Shown: positions 35,460-44,867 of the stretch, piece by piece
Layout of the letters: each line of letters begins with the position of its first letter
Position numbering within the stretch: position 1 is the first letter of the stretch
Assembly (NCBI GenBank): GCA_944323475.1
Contig: CALUSQ010000015.1
Span: 1 to 48,180 of the forward strand
Direction of reading: 5' to 3'
From: Candidatus Gastranaerophilales bacterium
GTDB taxonomy: Bacteria > Cyanobacteriota > Vampirovibrionia > Gastranaerophilales > Gastranaerophilaceae
DNA: 48,180 nt
Position numbers and translations under genes: made by a program
The notes under the pieces: model-generated
The model's input: the letters and a program-made list of their open reading frames with translations, nothing else
Database searches by the model: none
What the model was told of the DNA's origin: nothing

Positions 35460-35460
35460 T

Positions 35461-36465
35461 TTAGGCTTGATCGAGTTTTTTAATAATTTCTTTGGTGTAT
35501 TCATCTGTTGTGGAATTTCCGCCAAGGTCTGCTGTTCGAATTTTTCCTTCTTCTATGACTTTGTATAATGCAGTTTCAATTTTTTGTGCTTTTTCATTTT
35601 CATTTATATACTTAAGCATATTGATAGCACAGATTAATAGTGCTGTTGGATTGGCTTTATTTTGACCTTTAATATCCGGTGCTGAGCCATGTACAGGTTC
35701 AAAAACCGCACAATCCACGCCGATATTTGCACCTTGAGCAACGCCAAGGCCTCCTATTAATCCTGCAGTAAGGTCTGAGACTATATCACCGTATAAATTT
35801 GGTAAAACCAATACATCAAATTTTTGAGGATTCTGTACTAACTGCATGCATAAATTGTCAACGAGAATTTCTTTGTATTCTATTTGCGGATATTCTTTTG
35901 CTACATCTTTGCAACAATCAAGAAACAAACCGTCAGATAGTTTGCAAATATTTGCTTTAGTTACGGCATGAACTGTTTTTCTTTTGTTTTGTATTGCATA
36001 TTCAAATGCAAATTTTGCTATTCTAGTTGAGGCTTTTCTCGTGATTGTTTTGATTGATTCAGCACAATCTTCATTTATTTTTCTTTCTGTACCTGCATAC
36101 AAATCTTCTGTATTTTCTCTAACAACTACTATATCAACATTTTCAAAAGGTGTATCAATACCTTTTATATTTTTACAAGGTCTTAAATTGGCATATAAAT
36201 CTAATTCTTTTCTAAGTGCAACATTGACACTGCGAAAACCTTTGCCTATCGGGGTTGTTACTGGAGCTTTTAATGCAACTTTATTCTTTCTTACAGAGTC
36301 TATTACTCTTTGAGGCAATGGAGTTCCTTCAATTTCAGCTACATCTGCACCTGCTGATTGAATGTCCCATTCAATTTCTACATTAGCTGCATCAAATATT
36401 TTTTTGACTGCATCAGAAATTTCCGGTCCAATTCCGTCTCCCGGTATCAATGTTACTGTTTTCAT
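35461..36465 (-). CDS. Isocitrate/isopropylmalate dehydrogenase family, NAD-IDH-like
   Basis: A beta-decarboxylating dehydrogenase of 334 residues. Motifs: [37 protein letters not shown] (about 113-124), the metal Asp region [19 protein letters not shown], and [28 protein letters not shown] is more typical of NAD-dependent isocitrate (or homoisocitrate) dehydrogenase than of LeuB. The product would be 2-oxoglutarate for glutamate synthesis. It overlaps the upstream pncC-like gene by four bases (ATGA). Confidence 0.9.
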   Translation of the reverse strand: MKTVTLIPGDGIGPEISDAVKKIFDAANVEIEWDIQSAGADVAEIEGTPLPQRVIDSVRKNKVALKAPVTTPIGKGFRSVNVALRKELDLYANLRPCKNIKGIDTPFENVDIVVVRENTEDLYAGTERKINEDCAESIKTITRKASTRIAKFAFEYAIQNKRKTVHAVTKANICKLSDGLFLDCCKDVAKEYPQIEYKEILVDNLCMQLVQNPQKFDVLVLPNLYGDIVSDLTAGLIGGLGVAQGANIGVDCAVFEPVHGSAPDIKGQNKANPTALLICAINMLKYINENEKAQKIETALYKVIEEGKIRTADLGGNSTTDEYTKEIIKKLDQA

Positions 36466-36983
36466 TTTGTGCCTCCGACAAATTCATTAAAGAGTTTTAG
36501 TGCTTTTTGTGCAAACAAATATTTAATCAAAATCCTTTGTTCTTTAGGATTTACATTGTACTTATAAACTTTGATATTTTCTTTGCTTCCTATTCCTATA
36601 TATACAAGACCTACTGGTTTTTGTGCTGTTCCACCTGTCGGACCGGCTATTCCTGTTGTTGCTATTGCATAGTCTGAGTTTGTTCTTTTTAAGAGTCCTT
36701 CTACCATTTCTTTTGCTGTTTGTTCGCTTACAGCACCTTCTGTTTTTAACGTAGATTCTTGCACTCCCAAATATTTCATTTTCGCTTCATTTGCATATGT
36801 TACAAAATTGGCTTTTATATATGAAGAACTGCCTGAAACATCTGTTAGTAATGAACTAACCAGACCTCCGGTACAAGATTCTGCAACAGAAATAATTTTT
36901 TTATTTTCTATAAGAAACTTTCCCGCTGTATTTTGAGGCTTGGTATTTCTTATAAGTCTTATTAGTTTTATAAAATTAAACAT
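36462..36983 (-). CDS. Nicotinamide-nucleotide amidase, CinA C-terminal domain
   Basis: A PncC-type deamidase of pyridine nucleotide recycling, 173 residues. [22 protein letters not shown] carries the catalytic Ser region; [22 protein letters not shown] is the second hallmark. It has an extra N-terminal basic stretch of about 25 residues. No N-terminal MoCF-like CinA domain is fused. It is followed by the overlapping dehydrogenase gene. Confidence 0.93.
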   Translation of the reverse strand: MFNFIKLIRLIRNTKPQNTAGKFLIENKKIISVAESCTGGLVSSLLTDVSGSSSYIKANFVTYANEAKMKYLGVQESTLKTEGAVSEQTAKEMVEGLLKRTNSDYAIATTGIAGPTGGTAQKPVGLVYIGIGSKENIKVYKYNVNPKEQRILIKYLFAQKALKLFNEFVGGTK

Positions 36984-36997
36984 TTAATTTATCTTTT

Positions 36998-37684
36998 TTA
37001 ATGTAAAGGTATATTTAATGGTTGTGTAAGCATTACTTCAAGAGCTTTACCTTGAGGCAGTGTTACGTCATTACCTTTTTTGAATAAATCTATAATATCG
37101 TCGGCAACGTAATAGAATGCACCTCCGACTACACCACCAAATGCTCCAACCGGGACACATACATATTGAAGGTTTTCACCTGTCCCTTTACCCCAATCTA
37201 TAGTGGTTTTTACTATTTTTTTTGTATTTTCCCAGTTCTGTTGTATTGCATAGCCGTAATTTCCGTTTTGATAAATACCACCATCAAGAGTAATTTCAGC
37301 ATAGTTGTACAGTCCTGCATTTACAGGGATTTGTCTTCCTGTTGGTGTAACAACGTGGTCAAATTTTAAGTAAAGTACAGCACTTCTTGAGAGCCTTTTT
37401 GTCGGAACAATTTTTTCAATTGTTCCTCTTACTACAGAACCAGCTGGTAATGCAATTTGACCGTTCACAATCTTATCTTCTTTTAACATTGCGGTAAATT
37501 CATCCCCTACAGCTGCAACTTTTGTTGATACAGGGGCAAGCAATTCAAGTTTTAGAGTTGTCCCTGCAGGGATACTTATTGCTTGAGCATCTGCTTTTAT
37601 AGTTCTTGCATTTGCTGATTGTGTACATGTTAATAGACCAAATATCATTAATAAACTTAATGCAAATATAAAATAATTTTTCAT
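36998..37684 (-). CDS. Secreted beta-rich protein of unknown function
   Basis: A 228-residue exported protein with a signal peptide (MKNYFIFALSLLMIFGLL, cut near ANA). The segment IPAGTTLKLELLAPVSTKVAAVG, then LPAGSVVRGTIEKI, has the repeating pattern seen in the periplasmic domain of VirB10/TrbI-like proteins, but the rest does not match one I know. A glycine-rich hydrophobic stretch (VPVGAFGGVVGGAFYYV) is near residue 180. GAGGAG is the ribosome binding site. It is 14 bp upstream of the pncC-like gene. Envelope function is inference. Confidence 0.75.
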   Translation of the reverse strand: MKNYFIFALSLLMIFGLLTCTQSANARTIKADAQAISIPAGTTLKLELLAPVSTKVAAVGDEFTAMLKEDKIVNGQIALPAGSVVRGTIEKIVPTKRLSRSAVLYLKFDHVVTPTGRQIPVNAGLYNYAEITLDGGIYQNGNYGYAIQQNWENTKKIVKTTIDWGKGTGENLQYVCVPVGAFGGVVGGAFYYVADDIIDLFKKGNDVTLPQGKALEVMLTQPLNIPLH

Positions 37685-37747
37685 AATAACTCCTCTTATC
37701 TAATTCCTCGTATTTTATTTTAAAAATTTTAATATTAAAAAGCAATA

Positions 37748-37993
37748 TTATTTCATTTCTTCATATAAAGTTGTCGCTTCCTGTACAGATATGTTTCCTT
37801 GAGGAATTTTTATAACTTTTACTGATACGGATTTGTTAAAGTGATCTATTCTTATAATATCTCCTTCTTTTAGCTGTTTAGACGGTTTTGCAGGTAATCC
37901 ATTGACAAAAACCCTACCCTGATCAGAAACATCATTGGCAACGGTTCTTCTTTTGATTAATCTGGAAACTTTTAAAAACTTATCTAATCGCAT
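37748..37993 (-). CDS. S4-domain RNA-binding protein, RqcP/YabO-like
   Basis: An 81-residue S4 protein: MRLDKFLKVSRLIKRRTVANDVSDQ is the canonical opening, followed by GRVFVNG and KPSKQLKEGDII. Members of this size act in ribosome-associated quality control, stabilising tRNA on stalled 50S subunits (RqcP); a HslR-type role is the alternative. It is 63 bp upstream of the secreted-protein gene. Confidence 0.88.
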   Translation of the reverse strand: MRLDKFLKVSRLIKRRTVANDVSDQGRVFVNGLPAKPSKQLKEGDIIRIDHFNKSVSVKVIKIPQGNISVQEATTLYEEMK

Positions 37994-38199
37994 TTATTTT
38001 TCCCAATTTTTATTAACTAATTTTACTAAAAACAATAAAAATATACATGAAAATTTTTGTTATTTTTTTCTTCTATGTTTGTAATAAAATAAAAATATCG
38101 AATCAGTTAATAACATTAATTTATTTTACAAAACTAACATGGTATAGCAAAAATTTTTTTTCAGTGTATTCATGTATTTGTAGAACTTTCGAGATTATT

Positions 38200-38961
38200 A
38201 TGACAAGTTTGTTGACATCAATAAAATATTCACCCTCACATATGGTGAACAATGCAGGAGTGATAAAGTATAATGAGAATCCTTTAAAAGGATTTGTCGA
38301 AAAAGGACAAGAAGGCCGTGTAAAAAGGCTTGCTCTTGTAGGTAGTGCTGCGACTACTTTGGCATATTTGTTTGCTTTGGCTAAAAATGCTAAAAAAGGC
38401 AATTTTAAAGTTTCTGATATGTTTAAAATTGACTTTAAAAACATGTTTAAAGTAATGGGGTTAGCTACTTCTGCTGTAATTGGTGGAACCGTAGCTGGGA
38501 TATTATTTGATAAAAAGGAAAATAGAAAACCCAAACTAAAAGAAGCTATTCACCAATTTTTGGGAAATATAATTACGCCTATTACTATAGTTGGTGTTGC
38601 TTGTAACATGATTGAAAAGAAGAATTTTTCTAAAACTAAAGAATTAGTTTTGAGTGGCATTTCTGCTATAGCCGGCGTTGCTGTCGGTGTTACAGGTGGT
38701 AATTGGATTGCTTCCAAAGTAAATAAAGCAATTTTTAAAGATAATGATGAAAGAAAACTTAGCATAAAAGATTTTGGTATACACGTAGATGATTTGTTAA
38801 CAGTTGCAGCTTTATCGAGTATTGGTGATTATATAAGAGGATTTATTTCAAAAGCTTTGCCTGCTATATTTTTGATTTGCGGATATGAAGCAGGTACAAA
38901 AACAGCTGTTGACAAACATTCTCTTCATTCACGCAAAGTTGTTGAAAATAATAAGAATTAG
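38200..38961 (+). CDS. Unknown multi-helix membrane protein
   Basis: I do not recognise it. From ATG 38200 it has 253 residues; the ORF is open further upstream, but that region has no ribosome binding site and low-complexity composition. About four to five hydrophobic segments are visible, for example RLALVGSAATTLAYLFALA, KVMGLATSAVIGGTVAGILF, GISAIAGVAVGVTGG and AIFLICGYEAG. Small residues (Ala, Gly) are frequent in the helices. It is a single gene, with no neighbours in an operon. Confidence 0.65.
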   Translation: MTSLLTSIKYSPSHMVNNAGVIKYNENPLKGFVEKGQEGRVKRLALVGSAATTLAYLFALAKNAKKGNFKVSDMFKIDFKNMFKVMGLATSAVIGGTVAGILFDKKENRKPKLKEAIHQFLGNIITPITIVGVACNMIEKKNFSKTKELVLSGISAIAGVAVGVTGGNWIASKVNKAIFKDNDERKLSIKDFGIHVDDLLTVAALSSIGDYIRGFISKALPAIFLICGYEAGTKTAVDKHSLHSRKVVENNKN

Positions 38962-39013
38962 TCTATTTGGAATTTTTTGTTATACTGGAGTAAGTATTTA
39001 ACGGGAGTTTCTT

Positions 39014-39868
39014 ATGAAAATTTTTAATAAGATTTGTCTATTATTATTTGTTTTTATTTTTTATTCTTCATTTACGTCGTTTGTTGATGCTAAGACAATT
39101 CATTTTGCTGTAGCTTCAGATGTTCAATATTTGCAACAAAGTACAGATGATAAATCTATAGAAAACAGAACTCCTCTTATTTTAAAATATTTTGTAAAAC
39201 GAGTAAATGAAAATGATTATGACTTCGTTGTTTTTCTTGGTGATAACATAGCAAAATCGAATTTAAACAATCTCAATGGCTTTTTAAAAATAGTAAAAGA
39301 TATAAAACCTTCATACTATTTGGTTTTGGGTAATCAAGATGCTCATAAAATTTCAGGAATAGATAAAAAAGTTTATTTGGAAACTGTTTCTAAAGTAAAT
39401 AAAAATCAAAAAAAGCCGGAATCTTCTTATTATTTCTGTCCTACATCTGATGTGATAGTCATTGTTTTGGATAATGTTTCTTCCGGCATGCCTAGCAACC
39501 ATGGTGTTTTTACACAACGAACTCTAAAATGGCTTGATGAAACTTTAACTAAACATGAAAATAAAAAAGCTATTATCTTTCAGCATGTACCATATTTGCC
39601 TCCTTATGATAAAGAATCTTATGAAATATTGGAAAAGAATAATTTTAGAGCAATTTTATCAAATCATGATAATGTTCTTGCTGTTTTTAGCGGACATTAT
39701 CGTATGGAAAGTACCCAAAAAGACGATAAGGGTATAACACATATAAATGCACCTGCTTTATCTATATCACCATACAATTATATGGATATAGTTTTAACGT
39801 ATGATAAAAAGCCTTTTTCAAAAGCTAAAAATTTTAAAATTGATGGTGATTTAAAACCTGCTATTTAA
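39014..39868 (+). CDS. Calcineurin-like phosphoesterase with altered motifs
   Basis: A 284-residue secreted or periplasmic protein with a signal peptide (about 1-26) and a metallophosphoesterase fold. Motifs in order: SDVQYL (Asp36, but Gln38 instead of His), LGDNIA (76-80, no second Asp), LGNQDAHK (Gln108 instead of the catalytic His), FQHVPY (His191), SGHYR (Arg230 instead of the last His). Several metal ligands are therefore changed, and activity may be lost or altered. CGGGAG is the binding site. The 3' end overlaps the convergent 84-residue gene by eight bases. Confidence 0.85.
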   Translation: MKIFNKICLLLFVFIFYSSFTSFVDAKTIHFAVASDVQYLQQSTDDKSIENRTPLILKYFVKRVNENDYDFVVFLGDNIAKSNLNNLNGFLKIVKDIKPSYYLVLGNQDAHKISGIDKKVYLETVSKVNKNQKKPESSYYFCPTSDVIVIVLDNVSSGMPSNHGVFTQRTLKWLDETLTKHENKKAIIFQHVPYLPPYDKESYEILEKNNFRAILSNHDNVLAVFSGHYRMESTQKDDKGITHINAPALSISPYNYMDIVLTYDKKPFSKAKNFKIDGDLKPAI

Positions 39869-40115
39869 CTTTTGTTTGTAAGTTTCTGAGTTTATTTAGC
39901 AGTTTTGGACCTATGGCTTTTGCTAAAAGCCATAGAATAGTAGTAACAATTCCAGTATAAATACAATTTGAAATAAGCTTTCTTGCTTGCTTTTCATGTA
40001 TAGATTGTTCAGTTTTGTTTTTTTCATTGTTTGCTTTGAAAACAATGATTTTTGAATGTATTTGTGTATTCTTGTTTTTAAGAAAAGATATTTTATTTAT
40101 AGGATTAATATACAA
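39861..40115 (-). CDS. 84-residue tagged membrane peptide of unknown function
   Basis: It starts from TTG 40115 with MYINPINK, then a Lys/Asn-rich stretch with VFKA at 25-28, an acidic/basic linker, and one membrane helix (about 47-66, CIYTGIVTTILWLLAKAIG) ending in a basic tail. The M-x-I-x-x-I-N start and FKA match two larger proteins in the window, which supports the TTG start. No strong ribosome binding site. It could be a minimal membrane-anchored member of that tagged set. Confidence 0.6.
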   Translation of the reverse strand: MYINPINKISFLKNKNTQIHSKIIVFKANNEKNKTEQSIHEKQARKLISNCIYTGIVTTILWLLAKAIGPKLLNKLRNLQTKVK

Positions 40116-40224
40116 AATTCTTTGAATCCCAAATTGATAAAAACTAGTGTATTTTTTTTCAAGTTCCCAAAATAATTTGTAAAATAATTATAAATAAATT
40201 TAAAAAAAATGGAAATTGTAAAGA

Positions 40225-43200
40225 TTATTCAATCCATCTGAAATTTTTTACAAATTTTTCTTCATTGATATGTCCATCTACTTTTACCGTAAATATTCTG
40301 TATTTTTGGTCACTTAATTCAACACCGGGTATTTTATTCAAATCTTTTAACAATGATGTTTCATCGTGTTTATCAATTTTGAATCCTGGTATAGAATTTA
40401 AAAGTGAATTGAAAGATAAGTTGCCAACTTTTCCAAGAATGTTTGTTGCATTTTTTGTTAACCTTCCATAAACTCTTAAGTTTGCAAATTGTTGTAGAAT
40501 ATCATATTCTCCATTTATGTATATGTTTAAATTTTCTCCTTTAGAATAAACCTCGATATTTTGAGCAATACCGTTTTTCAATGCAAAGTTTCCTTTAATT
40601 GAGTCAAAATGACCTGTTTTTATTGGTGCAATTAGTGAAATAAAGTTATTTAAACTTATTCCGGTTATTCCGCTTTTAATAAAGTTACCTGCTTTAAGCA
40701 GATATTCTACAGAACCAAGTTTTGGCATTTTTCCATCAGCAATTTCAAAATACACATAGCCATGCATATTTTTTAAACGTTCTTCTTCTGTGTTACCGCT
40801 TGTTGTTACAACAATACTACCATTTGCTTGACCAAAGATTTGATCTTTGAATTCAAATAATGTTGATGCGATTTTATTTGAATCAACATTTAAGGCTGAA
40901 AGATTGGCTTTTATTCTTTCGTTAGAAAAATTATAACTAGCAGAACCGGTAACTTTTCCTGTGGTAACATCAAACCATAGTTTTTCTATATCAAGTACCA
41001 TATTTTTTTCTAATTTAAATTCGGAAGAATAATTGTTGGTTGGCAGACCTCTTATTATCATATTTTTTACATTCATGACACCTTTTTTGATTTGAATGTC
41101 GGAAATATTTAGTGGAATATTTGTATTTGTTGAGGTGCCTGTCATTTTTGTTGCAGTATCAGGAGTCGGAATTTTTGTCAACGAGTTTATAAATGTATCT
41201 AAATTAATTTTTTCTGAATGTATATATAAGTTTTCTACTATATATGGCGTTGTAAATTTATTTTTTATTACTGCTTTTAAATTAAAATCCGAATTATAAG
41301 TTATACCATCTGTATTTATTTCAATTGTTTTGTCTTTAAACAATATTGTTGCATTTTTGATTAATGTATCATATATTGGCATATCAATATTGTTTAAAAA
41401 CACTTTTCCTCTTATTTGTGGAGCTGTTATAAATCCTTTAATATTAAGTTTGCAATTAAACATGCCATTTTTTAATACAGATTTTTTAAAAATCACATTA
41501 AATATTTTTGCGTTGGCATTGTTAGGTGTATCTACATTTAAGTTGTGTATATAAAATGGTTGTTTCTTTTTTGATGAATATTCAATTAATCCGTTTCCTG
41601 TGAAAATTGTTATCGGGTATGATTTGTTATTTTGTGACGTCATATATCGAACATAGTTCATTTTTTTTATGTGATAAATATTTTGGTTGATGTCTATATT
41701 TGCCCAAAGTTCTCTTTGTTCATCTTCGTCTGAGAGATTTGCTCCTCTATAATAGATGTCTGCATCTTTTGCTAAAACTATTTTGGGCTGTATATTAAAT
41801 ATGTCTGCATTACCTTGAATATTGGTAATTAGCGTTATATCTCCTTTGGGCTTTATTGGATAAGTTAAAAAGCTGTTTATATATTTATTTACAAAATATT
41901 CTGTAATTTTTGTGGTTAGATAACCTTTGAATTTCATTTTTTTATCCAAATCCCATACTGAAAAATCTAAAAAAACAGGAGTGCTGTCTACTTGAGCAAC
42001 CATTGCTTTCATTGAGATTCTTGAATCTTTTAAAAGAATTTTTCCGCTGTTTAGATAAATTGGTGTTTTAAAATAACTGTGGTTAAAATGGATATCTTTT
42101 AAATCTATGTAGCCGTCAAAATTATTATTGTTACATTTTATGTCAATGTTGGCTATTCCTTGATAATTTTCATAAGCTAACAAAAGTTTTTTTATTGTGT
42201 TAGGGAGATATTCTGCTTTTTTAAGCAAGTTTAATGCAGATACATCAAAATTATTTATTTTGAGTTTCCCTGTCAAAATTGGTTTTTCAGAAAATATTTT
42301 TTCTGCAACCAAATCCGCATATACATTAGAATTGAAAAATTTTGTATTAAAGTTTTTAATGATAAATTTCCCATTTGCTATTGAAAAATTACCGCTTTTT
42401 ATATTTACGGGTGAGGATGATTGTTTTGTATATATTGGAACAAATCTACCATTTGCTTTAATATTATTTAGGTTTATTTTTCCGTCTTTTAAGCCTGAGT
42501 TTGATTTGTATTCTCCATCAAATGTTATAACTGAGTTTGTTTTGGGAATTGAAGAAATATTTTTAAATTTCTTATTTTGAAGTAATGAAATAATTAAATC
42601 ATCGGTTTTTAAATTATTTCCATAAAATTTTATATCGGTTTTGTCATTTTTTGTATAGCCTTTTATTGTTATTTTTGATGATCCTAAATAGCCATAGAAA
42701 TCTGTGTTCCAACCGTTGTCATCAAAGTTTATAAAACCTTTCATTTTTTGCAAGGCCTGAGGAGCTAATTTTAATTTTCCGCAAGTGTTTGTAAAATCAA
42801 ATTTGCCAATAATAGAAAGTGTCTCATTTTCTTCAATTGTAGAAAAATCTTTAACAATACCTTTTAGTTTTATAAATACTTTTGTATTTCCTGTGATTTT
42901 TTCAACTGGCTCTGCCATTGCTTTTCTGGTTTTTAATATTGAGCTTGTATTTAGTATTTTTAAAAGTTCTTCAAAATTCATAGACAAAGAAGATATTTCA
43001 AAATCTATTTTTCCATCGAGATTAGCTTTGCCATCAATTTTTAATGACTTGTTTTTGATTTTTGCATTTGTTGTATAAAAATGCATATCTTTTCCGTTAA
43101 AAATAAGTGAACCATTTGCATCATGCAAAACAGTATTTAATCCTTGCAAAGATGCTGTTGTGTTCTTAAAGTTAAATTGTCCTAATACTTCTCCGTCTTT

Positions 43201-44718
43201 TACTGTTCCTTTTGTTCTGATATCGATATTGCCTTTACCTTTTATATCCATATATGGTACCGGCCCTAAATCAAAACCAACAATTTCATGGATAGGAACA
43301 AGCATATATTCTGCAGTATTTAAGTCAACATTAGAAGATGATTTTACTTTGAAATCACCTTTCCCATAAATTTTTATTTCAGCAGTTCCGTCAATATCTA
43401 CATATTCACCATGTCCGGCAAAGACTCTAGTAGTAACTTTTACATTGTTTTTAAAAAACTGTGTGTTGATTTTACAATGTGGCACAAGCGGATTATCTTT
43501 TACTATGTATACATCTGATAGCGTAAGATCTCCGTATATATCAGGCATGTTTGCTGTGCCTTTGAGTTGCAAATCGCCATTTGCAATTCCCCAGGCTCCG
43601 TATTTCTTGAATTTTTGTATTACTTGCTGTGGGTCATTTTTTATAGGGGGTGCTAACCAATACAAATCGTTAATATTTGAATCTAATACACTAATATCTA
43701 AATCCGGTTTTATATCTTTAAAATTTTGCGATAAATAATTTTTTATAGAACCATTGATTTTTATTTGCCAGTTTTTAGATTTAATATCAGCACTGTTAAT
43801 AATTAGTTTTTGTGAAGCAAAATTTATATCTGAAAAAAGTATAATTTCTTCTTTTGAAATTATGCTTTCATATGGATTTTTCATTTTTATATATAAATCT
43901 TTTAAAGAAGTACTTATATTTAAGTTATTTGTATTCTTAAATTCTGTATTTATAACACCTGTTGTTGAAAGAATATCTTGACCTGTAAAATAAGCTATAT
44001 AAGTTGAATAATCTGACAAATCAAAGTTTTTTATATGTCCTTCTATAATACAGTCTTTAATTTTTAAACCTTTGTCTAAAGGAAGTTTTGATGAAAGTTT
44101 TGTATATACTTCAGTTTTTTTCTTGTCATTTATAAAAATATCAGCATTTATATTTAAACTAATAAATTTTTTCTGTTTGTAATAAAAATCAAAAGAATGT
44201 ATTTGTGTATTTAGTTTTTTTGATATTAATTTGTCATCTATTGTTATATTTGCATTTTTAATTTTAATTTTATCTAAGTCTGCGTTTGTTTCAAATGTTT
44301 TGTTTGGATTTATATTTAATTCAAAATTCCCAAGATAAAATTTTTTATTTTTTTCTCTGGAAATTATAGTAAAGAAATTATCAGTTTCTAATGTCTGTAA
44401 AGTTAGCTTTTTAAATATAAAAGATGGTAACCAAACTTTTGTATCAAGATTTTCCGTAGAAAAAACAATATTGTTTTGGTTGTCTTTGAGTTCAATATAT
44501 TTTGCTTTTAATCTGATTGAAAAATCGGGATAGGTTATGATTTTTGTATTTTGATAATTAATAAACAATCCTGTTTTTTGATTAACAATTTTGTTTATTT
44601 TTTCCGAAGAGATTTCTTTGTTTGCGATATATGGCAAGACAAAAAGATACAGTCCTTCAACGACCGTAACAAGTAATACTAATACTATTAATATAATTTT
44701 TGTTATTTTTAATTTCAT
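40225..44718 (-). CDS. AsmA/TamB-like giant envelope protein
   Basis: A 1497-residue protein anchored by one N-terminal membrane helix (about 7-30) with an otherwise periplasmic, beta-rich body. Repeating short strands with alternating hydrophobic residues (for example ITTSGNTEEE in the tail region and LNINGEYDILQQFANLRVYG) are typical of the bridge-like AsmA/TamB/YhdP family, which moves phospholipid between membranes. The C-terminal 300 residues (LEFKDQIFGQANGSIVVTTS; ANGSI) resemble AsmA_2/DUF3971. The gene is divergent from the ompH/skp gene. Which family branch it belongs to is not certain. Confidence 0.85.
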   Translation of the reverse strand: MKLKITKIILIVLVLLVTVVEGLYLFVLPYIANKEISSEKINKIVNQKTGLFINYQNTKIITYPDFSIRLKAKYIELKDNQNNIVFSTENLDTKVWLPSFIFKKLTLQTLETDNFFTIISREKNKKFYLGNFELNINPNKTFETNADLDKIKIKNANITIDDKLISKKLNTQIHSFDFYYKQKKFISLNINADIFINDKKKTEVYTKLSSKLPLDKGLKIKDCIIEGHIKNFDLSDYSTYIAYFTGQDILSTTGVINTEFKNTNNLNISTSLKDLYIKMKNPYESIISKEEIILFSDINFASQKLIINSADIKSKNWQIKINGSIKNYLSQNFKDIKPDLDISVLDSNINDLYWLAPPIKNDPQQVIQKFKKYGAWGIANGDLQLKGTANMPDIYGDLTLSDVYIVKDNPLVPHCKINTQFFKNNVKVTTRVFAGHGEYVDIDGTAEIKIYGKGDFKVKSSSNVDLNTAEYMLVPIHEIVGFDLGPVPYMDIKGKGNIDIRTKGTVKDGEVLGQFNFKNTTASLQGLNTVLHDANGSLIFNGKDMHFYTTNAKIKNKSLKIDGKANLDGKIDFEISSLSMNFEELLKILNTSSILKTRKAMAEPVEKITGNTKVFIKLKGIVKDFSTIEENETLSIIGKFDFTNTCGKLKLAPQALQKMKGFINFDDNGWNTDFYGYLGSSKITIKGYTKNDKTDIKFYGNNLKTDDLIISLLQNKKFKNISSIPKTNSVITFDGEYKSNSGLKDGKINLNNIKANGRFVPIYTKQSSSPVNIKSGNFSIANGKFIIKNFNTKFFNSNVYADLVAEKIFSEKPILTGKLKINNFDVSALNLLKKAEYLPNTIKKLLLAYENYQGIANIDIKCNNNNFDGYIDLKDIHFNHSYFKTPIYLNSGKILLKDSRISMKAMVAQVDSTPVFLDFSVWDLDKKMKFKGYLTTKITEYFVNKYINSFLTYPIKPKGDITLITNIQGNADIFNIQPKIVLAKDADIYYRGANLSDEDEQRELWANIDINQNIYHIKKMNYVRYMTSQNNKSYPITIFTGNGLIEYSSKKKQPFYIHNLNVDTPNNANAKIFNVIFKKSVLKNGMFNCKLNIKGFITAPQIRGKVFLNNIDMPIYDTLIKNATILFKDKTIEINTDGITYNSDFNLKAVIKNKFTTPYIVENLYIHSEKINLDTFINSLTKIPTPDTATKMTGTSTNTNIPLNISDIQIKKGVMNVKNMIIRGLPTNNYSSEFKLEKNMVLDIEKLWFDVTTGKVTGSASYNFSNERIKANLSALNVDSNKIASTLFEFKDQIFGQANGSIVVTTSGNTEEERLKNMHGYVYFEIADGKMPKLGSVEYLLKAGNFIKSGITGISLNNFISLIAPIKTGHFDSIKGNFALKNGIAQNIEVYSKGENLNIYINGEYDILQQFANLRVYGRLTKNATNILGKVGNLSFNSLLNSIPGFKIDKHDETSLLKDLNKIPGVELSDQKYRIFTVKVDGHINEEKFVKNFRWIE

Positions 44719-44867
44719 TTTTTAATTAATTTTAATCTGATTAATTTTTAAAATTTTAAATATAATTATATAATCAAAGCGAATTTTTTTCACTTGTCTT
44801 TACATACAATTATTGATAATATTATTGAATTAGTAACGAGTTTAAATTTATAAGGGGAATAAATAAG

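Noticed and set aside
40265..43981. Several plus-strand ORFs of 60-130 codons antisense to the AsmA/TamB-like gene
   Set aside because: They lack ribosome binding sites, have phenylalanine-rich low-quality translations typical of the reverse strand of an AT-rich gene, and lie wholly within a well-supported 1497-codon frame.
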